NCBI GenBank assembly: GCA_964415045.1
Contig: CAYPZL010000116.1
Location: 1 to 18,125 of the forward strand
Reading direction: 5' to 3'
From: CAYPZL01 sp964415045
GTDB lineage: Bacteria; Planctomycetota; Phycisphaerae; Sedimentisphaerales; Anaerobacaceae
DNA: 18,125 bases
Part shown: positions 6,651-14,698 of the stretch, piece after piece
Layout of the letters: each line of letters opens with the position of its first letter
How positions within the stretch are numbered: the stretch's first letter is position 1
Notes under the pieces: model-generated
The model's database searches: none
What the model was told of the DNA's origin: nothing
The model's input: only the letters and a program-made list of their open reading frames with translations
Program-made: the position numbers and the translations under genes

Positions 6651-7538
6651 TTAGAAATCCAGCAGCTTCAGGACGCTTTCGATGGTGCCTTCCTTCGTTA
6701 CCCGGCGACCTTTGGCGGAGGGACCGTCGAAGACGAGGTACTCCTTTTTGGCCCGGATGGGAAGGGAAAGTTTGTAGGGCTTGCAGTGCTCCATGGCGGC
6801 CACGGCGCGGCGGGCGCCTTCATAGAGCTTCTGGCGCGTTTCGTCGAAGGGATAGAGCTCGGCCGCCTCGCGCGCGATGCCCCGTTTGACCGCGACCGTG
6901 ACGCAGGCGGAGCCGAAGAATTTCTGCGCCTCCCGGCAGGTTGCCTCATCGCCCGTGACCATGATGGTCGGGACGTTGAAATGGCCGGCAATGGCCGCAC
7001 ACTGGGCCAGCTCGCCCGACTCGACCCCGTTGTACCAGTAGCGGTTCTCGGAGCGCGAGGACTGCGTATGGCAGAGCACGCCGTCGGGCGTGCCCATCAT
7101 GGCGTGGGCGCCTAATTGGACCAGGCCCGCGAAGGAGCCATCGAGACCCGTGAGCGGGCCCGGACGGGGGGCGCCGGTAATGTAGGTCGCGCCGGGCTCC
7201 ATCAGGTGCGGCACGAACGCCTGCGAGCCGTGGCCGTCGAGGACCACGATCTCGGTCGCGCCGGCGGCCCGCAGCCCGCGCACCACGGCGGCGATGTCGC
7301 CCATCAGGTACTCCTTCGCTTTCTCGCCGAGCGGATGACCGGGCTCGCGCGTCTGGGTAAACTTGTAGACCCCGCTGGCCCCCTCCAGATCGGTGACGAT
7401 GTAGATGCGCAGCGGTGCGGCCGCCAGAGACGGAGCAAAGCAGACGAACAAGAGCAGCCGAAAGATAACCTGGAATCCCCCCGATCTCATGGTTCGTCGT
7501 CTCGTCACTGGTCTGGCCCGGTTCGTTTTCTCTTGCAT
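6651..7538 (-). CDS. Exported M55-family D-aminopeptidase (DppA-like)
   Basis: The fold and metal site match DppA, the zinc D-aminopeptidase of family M55. Visible are Asp50 and Glu52 in TDLEGASGV, His103 in DGHGS, His145 in GAHAMMG, His157 in LCHT (equivalent to the catalytic His of DppA) and Glu176 in SGELAQ. DppA is cytoplasmic; this copy has an N-terminal basic region with RRR and a hydrophobic stretch (about 24-41, ending SLAAA), so it should be exported. ATG 7538 is chosen because GGAGAGG lies 8 bases upstream; ATG 7490 would give a shorter signal but has no good ribosome-binding site. It follows the methyltransferase/PQQ gene by 67 bases and is probably co-transcribed. The likely role is trimming D-amino-acid peptides, for example from peptidoglycan. 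Family call firm, substrate inferred. Confidence 0.88.
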   Translation of the reverse strand: MQEKTNRARPVTRRRTMRSGGFQVIFRLLLFVCFAPSLAAAPLRIYIVTDLEGASGVYKFTQTREPGHPLGEKAKEYLMGDIAAVVRGLRAAGATEIVVLDGHGSQAFVPHLMEPGATYITGAPRPGPLTGLDGSFAGLVQLGAHAMMGTPDGVLCHTQSSRSENRYWYNGVESGELAQCAAIAGHFNVPTIMVTGDEATCREAQKFFGSACVTVAVKRGIAREAAELYPFDETRQKLYEGARRAVAAMEHCKPYKLSLPIRAKKEYLVFDGPSAKGRRVTKEGTIESVLKLLDF

Positions 7539-7605
7539 GATTCGTACCTCTCCAACCTGAGTCCTTTGAAATACCCACGCCCGGCCGACCGGCTCATTTC
7601 ATCGG

Positions 7606-10600
7606 TCAGTTGCCGAAGCAGGCGACAGCGCCATCCTGCATGGCGAGATAGAGGCGGCCCTTTGCGGCGGCCGCCCCGTTGAAGACCGTTGGGGACGGAA
7701 GCGTTTGCTCGCAGAGCGTCTGGCCGCTTGTCTTGTCGAAGATGGCGAGCACGCCGCCTTTGCGCCCTTCGAATGCACCGAGCGGGTCCTGGGGGTCCAC
7801 CACGTCGGGCAAGCCGGCCACGACCAGAAGGCGGTCGGTGACGACCATGGCGTTGGCGCGGATGCCGATGCGCTTCTGCCAGGTCTCCTTGCCGCCGGCC
7901 TTGTCCATGGCAAAGAGCAGATAGCCTTCCTTGCCCGGTGTAAAATACACGTTGGGGTCGAGGCCGCGCAGGCTGTCGAACATGCGGACGAAATAGGCGC
8001 TCTTCTCGTCGTGCACGATGATTCGGGCGTAGGCGTTTGTGCCGCCGAGCTGCCACGGTGTGCGTTTGAAGTAGGAATCGTCGAGCAGGCCGGCCTTGCT
8101 GCGTACCCAATCGGGCATCTGGCGGGCCGGGATTCTTTGCTGTGCGAGCTTCGCATCGAACACCCTCTCGCGCATGCAGATGAGCTGCCCGTTGCCTTGC
8201 AGGATGTCGGGCAGCGCGCCCATCGGGAGCCGGTAGTTCTGCGAGACGTTATCCACGTCGTAGTAGGGGCCTTCCAGCCGTTTGCGGCAGCGGACCGCGC
8301 CGCTGACGGCGTCGAGGCCGAAGAGATAGAGGCCGCCGTCGAGGTGGGAGGAGCGTCCCGCGACGAAGTACGCGGTCCCGTCCATCACGAGGACGCTGCC
8401 GTGAACGGGCCAGGCGGATTCGAGCTGGCCGAACGCGGCGATGAGCCTTTGGTCCGGGGCGGCGCGGAACCGCCAGACGAGGGCCCCGTCGCGGGCCCGC
8501 ACGCAATAGACGCAGCCGTCGGCAGAGCCGAAGATCAGCGTGCCCCGATAGTAGGTCGGCGGTGAATCGATCCTCGCGCCGGTGACGAAGTCCCATCGCC
8601 GCCCGCCGCTCCCGCTGTCCAGGGCGCTGATGCTGTGCTCGTCGGTCTGCGGGACAAACAGCCGGTCAGCGACGACCGTCGGGGCGGCGAGCTTGCCGCC
8701 GATTTCCTCGCGCCACAGCAACCGGGGGCGACGCGGGATCTGCGTCCTCGTCGAACCGCTGCGCATCGAGTCGTGGCGAAACGCGGGCCAGTCCTCCGCG
8801 CCGGCCGCCGGACCACGCGCGTGCCCGAAGGCAGGGCCCTTCTGCAGCGCCGGTGCCTCTTGCGCGTGGGAACGTCGTTGCGACTGCGGGCCCGCCGGCG
8901 CCAGGGCGTTGAAACCGTTGATCTTCTCGTCGATGTAGCAAACGCACGGGTGCGGCGGCGCGTACTGCAAGCCGTTGGCCGGCATCATACCCAGGTGGCA
9001 GGTCCCGCGCACCCAGTTGTCGACCGTGTGTTTGCCCTGTTCGAGGTCCACGTACTCGCTGCCGCGACGGCTGGCCAGGATGTACCGCGACGTGGCCTTG
9101 TTCCGGTAGCAACGGTGGTGGTGGTGCGTCTTGAAGATATTGCCCAGCGGCACCTTCCTGACCACCTTCCCGGTGTGCAGATCGTAACCGTTGGCGGTGG
9201 TGGGCCAGGTGCTGCGCTGCTTCGTGCCTGCGAGAGTCTCGCGCGTCAGCTCGGCGCTCCAGGTCCACGCCAGGCGGTCGATGACGAACACGTCCTTCCA
9301 CTCGAACCAGAGGTGCTGGAGATACTTCTTCGGTTGGGTCCAGAGGATTTTTCCGGAATCGGTGGAGAAGGCCGCCAACTGGTTGGGGCTGGCGTGCAGC
9401 ACGACGCCGTCGCGGACAACCAGGGTGCCGGTCCACACGGTCTGCATCGCGTTGATGCCGCCGGCCTTGTAGTCCGCCTCGACCAGCGGAAAAGGCGTGC
9501 GCCATTTCTCTTTGCCCGTGTCGAAGTCCAGGCAGACGACGTCGGCGCCGTCCAGCAGGGCGACCACCTTGCCGTCCGTGGCGGTGTTGAGGGTCGGATC
9601 GACCTTCGCAGGCGTGACGCTGCCGTGCATGGCCCGGAATCGATAGTAGTCGGTGGTGGTGCCGCCGTAGGCGTTCTCCGACCGCCACAGTTGCCTGCCG
9701 GTCGCGGCGTCCACGGCGGCGACGCGCGTCCCGCCTTCGCCCAGCAGCGTCAGGATCAGCGTGCGATCCTGGAGCAGGATCTCGGCCGCCCGGTCCGTCC
9801 CTTCATAGGTGCGCAGCACCGCGCCGGTCCGCGCGTCGAGCTCGCTGACCGGAGCGTGGTAGCCGAGCGTGACGTACACTTTGTCCTTCGTGGCGACGAG
9901 CCGCTTGGCGATATTGAGGGGAATGTCCCCCGGGCGCGGCGTGAACCAGGACGGCTTCCAGACGCGCCACCCCCAGTCGGGGATCGGGACTTTCCAGAGC
10001 AACACGCCGTTGAAGGCGTCGCGCGCCGCAAGGAACCACTTGTCCGGCGGTCCCTCGGGGCCGGGAAGGCTGGTGGGCGCTTCGTCGACGATGTAGAAGA
10101 GTCTGCCGCCGGCGGTGACCAGCGCCCGCACGCTCGCATCGCTCTCGTGCGAGCGCAGCCACATCGGCTCGGAGATCCACTGGGTGCGCTTGGGCGGGCC
10201 GACCACGCGGTCCTGCGCGACGGGGTTGCCGTCGGGACCGTGCAGGTAGTGCGTCCACTCATCGATGTCGGCGGGCCAGGGCTTGACGGTCTTCTTCCAC
10301 TGGCCGCCGGCCTTGACGTAGGCCACCCCGCGCGGCGCGAGAACGCGGAGGACCTCGCCCATCGCGACCGCGCCGAGGTCCTCGGCCACGAGGAGATTGA
10401 CGAGATTCTCCGCGTACGGAAGATGCGCCCCGGTCCACTGCCGCACCGACACGGGACCGTACAGGCCGCGCCCCTTGATGTATGTGCGGGCCTCTGTCAC
10501 ATGGGCGGCGTCGGCATCCAATCCGTGGACCACGTACATCTCGCCGGCGCGCAGCGCGGCGGTGAGCTTACCGTCGCCGCAGCCGAGGTGAACGATCAGC

Positions 10601-10737
10601 CCGCCCGTGACACCCGTGGTCTCCAGGATCTGCTGAGCCTGACGCGAGGCGTCCGCCGGCCCGGCCGTCGCAGACAGCGAAACCAGACCCGTCACCGCAA
10701 GCAACAAAACTGCTCGATTCCAAACCCATGGTTTCAT
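7606..10737 (-). CDS. Exported methyltransferase-fold / PQQ-type beta-propeller fusion protein
   Basis: ATG 10737 is chosen because AAGGAGG lies 7 bases upstream and a clean signal peptide follows (MKPWVWNRAVLLLAVTGLVS, cleavage near SATA). The product is about 1,043 residues. Residues about 35-170 are a class I SAM-methyltransferase fold with the glycine motif LGCGDG (51-56) and an acidic strand (VVHGLDAD). The rest forms PQQ/quinoprotein-alcohol-dehydrogenase-like propeller blades (GRLFYIVDE, GVLLWKVPIP, GKVVALLDG). Near residues 535-545 is a HHHHRCYR cluster and near 579-601 a block with GTCHLGMMPANG and PPHPCVCY. A Gln/Ala-rich linker precedes a second blade set opening DWPAFRHDSMRSG. This architecture recurs in planctomycetes without a known function. 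It is upstream of the M55 peptidase in the same direction. Both an active methyltransferase and PQQ binding are unproven. Confidence 0.85.
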   Translation of the reverse strand: MKPWVWNRAVLLLAVTGLVSLSATAGPADASRQAQQILETTGVTGGLIVHLGCGDGKLTAALRAGEMYVVHGLDADAAHVTEARTYIKGRGLYGPVSVRQWTGAHLPYAENLVNLLVAEDLGAVAMGEVLRVLAPRGVAYVKAGGQWKKTVKPWPADIDEWTHYLHGPDGNPVAQDRVVGPPKRTQWISEPMWLRSHESDASVRALVTAGGRLFYIVDEAPTSLPGPEGPPDKWFLAARDAFNGVLLWKVPIPDWGWRVWKPSWFTPRPGDIPLNIAKRLVATKDKVYVTLGYHAPVSELDARTGAVLRTYEGTDRAAEILLQDRTLILTLLGEGGTRVAAVDAATGRQLWRSENAYGGTTTDYYRFRAMHGSVTPAKVDPTLNTATDGKVVALLDGADVVCLDFDTGKEKWRTPFPLVEADYKAGGINAMQTVWTGTLVVRDGVVLHASPNQLAAFSTDSGKILWTQPKKYLQHLWFEWKDVFVIDRLAWTWSAELTRETLAGTKQRSTWPTTANGYDLHTGKVVRKVPLGNIFKTHHHHRCYRNKATSRYILASRRGSEYVDLEQGKHTVDNWVRGTCHLGMMPANGLQYAPPHPCVCYIDEKINGFNALAPAGPQSQRRSHAQEAPALQKGPAFGHARGPAAGAEDWPAFRHDSMRSGSTRTQIPRRPRLLWREEIGGKLAAPTVVADRLFVPQTDEHSISALDSGSGGRRWDFVTGARIDSPPTYYRGTLIFGSADGCVYCVRARDGALVWRFRAAPDQRLIAAFGQLESAWPVHGSVLVMDGTAYFVAGRSSHLDGGLYLFGLDAVSGAVRCRKRLEGPYYDVDNVSQNYRLPMGALPDILQGNGQLICMRERVFDAKLAQQRIPARQMPDWVRSKAGLLDDSYFKRTPWQLGGTNAYARIIVHDEKSAYFVRMFDSLRGLDPNVYFTPGKEGYLLFAMDKAGGKETWQKRIGIRANAMVVTDRLLVVAGLPDVVDPQDPLGAFEGRKGGVLAIFDKTSGQTLCEQTLPSPTVFNGAAAAKGRLYLAMQDGAVACFGN

Positions 10738-10785
10738 ATGCAGGCCTCCTTGGGGCAACACGATCAATATCAAACGCGCACGGTC

Positions 10786-10822
10786 ATTCTAATCGAACCG
10801 GTTTCAATGGGCAACGAAACCG
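10786..10822 (-). promoter_or_regulatory. Promoter with LacI-type operator before the methyltransferase/PQQ gene
   Basis: On the minus strand TTGCCC (10809-10814), a 17-base spacer and TAGAAT (10786-10791, 5 of 6) form a promoter about 50 bases before the ATG. Between the boxes lies the palindrome AACCGGTT (10796-10803), which fits the AANCGNTT core of LacI/GalR-family operators. A wider inverted repeat, CGGTTTC (10799-10805) and GAAACCG (10816-10822), overlaps the -35 box. Repressor control, possibly by a sugar signal, is inferred. No LacI-family gene is in the window. Confidence 0.4.
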
Positions 10823-10856
10823 CGCGCACCGGAAGTCGTTCTACGGGTGGCAGCGT

Positions 10857-10873
10857 CAAGGCCGCAGGCCTTG
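10857..10873. other. Short perfect hairpin between minus-strand genes
   Basis: CAAGGCC (10857-10863) pairs with GGCCTTG (10867-10873) around GCA, 53 bases past the stop of the DUF362 fusion gene. No U-run follows on the minus strand, so termination is uncertain. It may separate the two transcription units or act as an mRNA end-stabiliser. Confidence 0.35.
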
Positions 10874-10925
10874 GCGATGGCGCAACGCTTTTGGCGGTGC
10901 GAATCCCCGCCGTGGCATTGGGCGA

Positions 10926-13900
10926 TCAGCGGCCGGGGGCGGGCTCGGGCTTGAAGTTGGTCGCCCACTGGTCGCTGCAGAGGGTCTCGCCGGTCGCCAT
11001 GACCTTGGCGTTGCAGGCGGCCAGCAGCACAAACCGTTCGGCGTCGCTGAGCGTGCCGACGATGTCGCCCCAGTGGTAGGGGATGGCCAGCGCGGGCTGG
11101 AAGTGCTGCGTGGCTTCGGCGGCCTCGGTGGCGTTCATGGTGTACGTGCCGCCGGCCGGCAGGAACGCCACGTCGATATCCCGCAGGGCTTTCATCTCCT
11201 CGGTCAGGTCGGTGTCGCCGGCGACGTAGATGCGCTTGCCGCCGATCTCGACGATGAAGCCGAGCCAGTTCCTGTCCTTGGGGTGGTTGGGCTTGTTGGT
11301 GTTGTAGGCGGCCACGCCCGTGACGCGCAGGCCGACGGCTTCGATGGTCTGGCCCGGCGCGAGGGCCCGACCGCTGCCATAGGTTTGGACGACGTCGGGG
11401 GGCCCGACGAATTCGGTCTGCGGCCCGCTGACCGTGGCGATGTTGGAAGCCGAGTAGTGGTCGCCGTGGCTGTGTGTCACGAGGACCAGCGTTGCGTCGT
11501 GGGGCGTATCGTCGATGCGGCGCGGATCGACGTAGACGATGGTATCCTCGCAGGCGATCTTCACGCTCGCGTGGCCCAGCCAGGTCAGGCAGACCTGGGG
11601 CTCCTCGGCAAATTCGTCGCAGCCGATGTCGGCGCGTGCGCCCCAGACACGCGGCGTCCCGTCGATGTCGGTAGTGAGCCCTTCGAGGACGAAGTCCGGG
11701 TCGCCCGCGTCGATGCAGGGCGAGGTCGGAAGCAGGTGGTAGTTGTCGGGCCCGACGAAGCCTGGCGGCACGTCGATGTTGCCGGTTCCCGGATAGCCGC
11801 CTTCGACGTCGCAGTAATCGACCATGGGGTCGGCGGCGTCGATCTGGGCCGCGGCGCCACCGGCGCCGTTGCCGTACACGATGGAGTTGACGACGATGGG
11901 CTTGTCGCCGCAGACGCCCTCGGCGCCGTTGCCGACGATCGTGCAGTGCGCGATGGTCGCCTGGTTGTACTTAGTGAGCCGTCCGCCCCAGGGCGCCCAC
12001 AGGTCGATGCCCGCTCCGCCGTTGCCGGCGATGATGCAATTGGCGATGGTCGGATTGCAGCCTTCGCCCATCTTGACGCCCGCCTCGTCATTATCCACGA
12101 CGCGGCAGTTCAAAATCGTAGGCGCCGCGCCGTCGCAGTAGATACCCCGCGTCGCTGCGGTCAGGGTAAAACCCGACAGCACGCAGTTGGGTTCTTCGCC
12201 GCCCGTAAAGGCCACGCATTGTATGCCGCCGTCGATGATGGTCCGGGCCACGACGTGCGGGTCGCCGGGATCCTCGGACCGCAGCGTGAGATTCTTGCCG
12301 GCGAAATCGACCGTCTCGCGATAGAGACCCGGGGCCACGATGATCTCGTCGCCTTCGTTGGCGTCCTGGACCGCGTGGCGGATGTAGTCGTAGTGCGTGT
12401 CCCTGGTGACATTGTGGACGGGCCCGTCGGCGCTGGTCAAGGCCGGCACGATCAGCTCGATCCCCTCGCCCGTGCCGAGATTGCGCGAATACTGCCTGTC
12501 GACCGGGTTGTTCCAGTGCTCGTGCACGCCGAGGCTCCGGAGGCGCGTCCCGTCGCCTTCCGGGTCGTAGCGAATGCCCGAGGGCGGGTCGTTCGCCAGG
12601 GCGGCCTCGTGCAGGTAGTTATCCACGCCCCGGCCCGTGCAGTCGGTGGCCCTGGGTTCATTACGAATAAAGTCCAGCGCGACCGAATCGATGGCGACCG
12701 GGTCCTGCGATACGAAAAGGCTCGAGCACCAGTCGTCGCCGAACGAAGCGTACTTGATGACGCTGGCGCCCTGGTTCCGCGCCGAATACAATCCGTCGAT
12801 CAGGTACAGCAGGGTCTTGCCGCCGAGATGGGCGTGGCCGATGAGATCGACGAGGCAGTTGTACGTGCCCATCGCGTTGCTTCGGGACCCGTAGTTGTGC
12901 AGGGGCGACGGGGTCCAGCCGTTGCCGTTGAAGTACGTCGAGCCGAAGTGGTTCTTTCCGCAGAGCGTGACGCCGAAGAGGCTGTGCGCGCGGAGCAGGG
13001 CCATATTGATGAGGTACTTCGCCTGCGTCACGCACTGGGGCAGATAAGCGGCGGCGATGGTCTGATTGCCGAAACGCACGGGATGGGCAGTGTCGCGAGA
13101 GGCCCCGTCCCGGCCGTTCCGCCCGGAGGAGACGACGAAGCGGATGCTCTGGAAATTGGGGTTCGGATTGCTTCTGATCCGGTCGTAGATCGGGTCGCCG
13201 ATGTAGCGCGAGGCGTCGTAGATCGTGATCGCCGAGCCCGGAACGCCCGCGACGTGAATGAGCTTCTCCAGCAGCGACTCGATCATCTGCGGGCTGGGCA
13301 TGCCGTCGTCGGAGCTCCACCGGCCGCCGCTGTCCTGGTTCATGTTGATCTTGATGACGACCTTCTCGCCGTCCCGATACCCGACGTCGCCCAGGTCCCG
13401 CGTGCGATTGAAGTGCCGAAACAGGGCGTCCCAGGCGGCGGTCTCGTTCGGCTCGCCGGTCAGGGTGCGAATCGCCTGCGAGACCATGTAGTCGACCATG
13501 GCCGGGTCGGTGTTCCCATCCTCCCACCAGGCGCCGGTAGTGCCGTCCCAATGCGTGGCCTCGGGCTCGTGCACCCACACAACGCGGCCCGGATGAATGC
13601 CCCGGCCCACGCCCATCGGCGTGTTGGGCGGGTCCGTGGGCACGAAATCCGCTCGCGCGCCGCTGTCGCAGGTCACGCTGACCGACCACCACACCGCCAT
13701 CACGGCCACCGCGAGAAACACACCGGCCACCACGTACCGCGATTGGCCCAGCAACCGTCTGGCCTTGTGATACGCCAGGGTCGAGCCGACGATGCCCGCC
13801 AGCCACGCCACGAACCCGCCGGCGATGGGGGCCGCGAACCGCTGGCACGGATACGTCGCCCGCGAGGGCTTGGGAATGACGCGTACGAGGAACCAGATCA

Positions 13901-14018
13901 GCGAAGCCAGCCCGGCCAGCGGAAAGACCCAGGGCAGCCAGCGATACCTCCGGCGGTCATCGATCGCGCGACCTGTTTTTGGACACACTTTCCGGGCGTT
14001 TTTCTTCCAGATTCTCAT
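10926..14018 (-). CDS. Membrane-anchored DUF362 / parallel beta-helix / metallo-beta-lactamase fusion protein
   Basis: ATG 14018 is chosen because GGAGG lies 10 bases upstream and the product opens with sensible membrane topology; the 75 codons upstream have no natural composition. The product is 1,030 residues. Three hydrophobic segments lie at about 26-47, 61-83 and 95-115. Residues about 140-525 are a DUF362 domain (DGEKVVIKINMN, GKNHFGSTYF, LYLIDGLYSAR, SQDPVAIDSVALDF). Residues 535-811 are a right-handed beta-helix with ILNCRVVDN-type rungs and the closing motif SPCIDAGDPDF...DIDGTPRVWGARADIGCDEF. Residues 812-1030 are a UlaG/UPF0173-like metallo-beta-lactamase fold with HSHGDH (849-854), Asp935 in AGDTD and His982 in PYHWGD, so the metal site looks complete. 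Each domain is recognisable; joint function and substrate are unknown. No iron-sulfur Cys motif is seen in the DUF362 part. Confidence 0.85.
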   Translation of the reverse strand: MRIWKKNARKVCPKTGRAIDDRRRYRWLPWVFPLAGLASLIWFLVRVIPKPSRATYPCQRFAAPIAGGFVAWLAGIVGSTLAYHKARRLLGQSRYVVAGVFLAVAVMAVWWSVSVTCDSGARADFVPTDPPNTPMGVGRGIHPGRVVWVHEPEATHWDGTTGAWWEDGNTDPAMVDYMVSQAIRTLTGEPNETAAWDALFRHFNRTRDLGDVGYRDGEKVVIKINMNQDSGGRWSSDDGMPSPQMIESLLEKLIHVAGVPGSAITIYDASRYIGDPIYDRIRSNPNPNFQSIRFVVSSGRNGRDGASRDTAHPVRFGNQTIAAAYLPQCVTQAKYLINMALLRAHSLFGVTLCGKNHFGSTYFNGNGWTPSPLHNYGSRSNAMGTYNCLVDLIGHAHLGGKTLLYLIDGLYSARNQGASVIKYASFGDDWCSSLFVSQDPVAIDSVALDFIRNEPRATDCTGRGVDNYLHEAALANDPPSGIRYDPEGDGTRLRSLGVHEHWNNPVDRQYSRNLGTGEGIELIVPALTSADGPVHNVTRDTHYDYIRHAVQDANEGDEIIVAPGLYRETVDFAGKNLTLRSEDPGDPHVVARTIIDGGIQCVAFTGGEEPNCVLSGFTLTAATRGIYCDGAAPTILNCRVVDNDEAGVKMGEGCNPTIANCIIAGNGGAGIDLWAPWGGRLTKYNQATIAHCTIVGNGAEGVCGDKPIVVNSIVYGNGAGGAAAQIDAADPMVDYCDVEGGYPGTGNIDVPPGFVGPDNYHLLPTSPCIDAGDPDFVLEGLTTDIDGTPRVWGARADIGCDEFAEEPQVCLTWLGHASVKIACEDTIVYVDPRRIDDTPHDATLVLVTHSHGDHYSASNIATVSGPQTEFVGPPDVVQTYGSGRALAPGQTIEAVGLRVTGVAAYNTNKPNHPKDRNWLGFIVEIGGKRIYVAGDTDLTEEMKALRDIDVAFLPAGGTYTMNATEAAEATQHFQPALAIPYHWGDIVGTLSDAERFVLLAACNAKVMATGETLCSDQWATNFKPEPAPGR

Positions 14019-14244
14019 CGGTCCTGCACCTCCACTCGTTCCGAATGCCCCTTGTCTGCCCCCTGAAATGCGCTTCCGCAGCCCGGGTTGCCCGGCGCCT
14101 GCGGAGGGCTTATGGTCGATGGTACCAGAATCGGCCGACTCAAACAAGCGTTCTACGGGTTTGGGCCGCGGTACATGTAGGGCAGGACGGCTCCGGAGAT
14201 GACGTTGCCCGCCGCACCGGTGACCAGCGCCGGGTCCTGGCACT

Positions 14245-14532
14245 CTATCTGCGCCGGTCTCGGGAGGGGCCGGCCTGTTGGCTCAGTTCGTAGAGGCTCC
14301 CTTCGACGCGGCGGAGCCTGCCGAGCTCGACGAGCTTGTCCCAGACCTCCCGGGGGTACTGGCTGGGCGGCTCGATGGCGACGATGCCGCTGTCCCGACC
14401 GCCGCTGAACGGGCCGCCGCCCAACGTGGACTCGGCGTCCAGCCGCGTTAGTTTCAGACGTTTCTTGAACGCCTTCATGGCCTGCTTCAAATACGCCGGC
14501 GTCAGCATCTCCTCGGGCACCTCGTCGCTCAT
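14245..14532 (-). CDS. Small conserved-looking protein, 95 residues, unknown function
   Basis: An excellent ribosome-binding site (AGGAGG, 6 bases before the ATG) fixes the start. The product is charged and helical at the N-terminus (LTPAYLKQAMKAFKKRLKLTRL), then has a Gly-rich turn (STLGGGPFSGG) and a compact end with PPSQYPREVWDKLVELGRLRRVEGSLYEL. It has no signal peptide or membrane segment, so it is probably cytoplasmic. It resembles small planctomycete hypothetical proteins; I cannot name a function. The last 11 residues (Arg-rich) look unnatural, and a second frame with natural composition continues to 14153, which raises the possibility of a frameshift near 14250-14290. Confidence 0.75.
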   Translation of the reverse strand: MSDEVPEEMLTPAYLKQAMKAFKKRLKLTRLDAESTLGGGPFSGGRDSGIVAIEPPSQYPREVWDKLVELGRLRRVEGSLYELSQQAGPSRDRRR

Positions 14533-14698
14533 ACCGTACCTCCTGCAAAAGCCGAATACCGGGCCCCTTCACCTCGGCCCGCAGCCCAACAGTCTACCCG
14601 CCCGCCCCCGCCAAATCCACCCGCAAAAGCAAAATCACACGCCTCTGCGTCTGTGCAAGTCGTGCGGCCTCAGGATACCGTTCTTCGTAAGCTGGGGG

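Noticed and set aside
10791..10800. CGGTTCGATT on the minus strand, resembling a tRNA T-loop
   Set aside because: No pairing T-stem, acceptor stem or anticodon arm surrounds it; it is part of the operator-like palindrome.
10837..14160. The 12-mer CGTTCTACGGGT occurs at 10837-10848 and again at 14149-14160
   Set aside because: A shared 12-mer in 18 kb is expected by chance and the flanks are unrelated.
14019..14243. 75-codon upstream extension of the DUF362 fusion frame
   Set aside because: Composition is unnatural, no ribosome-binding site is present, and the ATG at 14018 has GGAGG plus a proper membrane-protein N-terminus.
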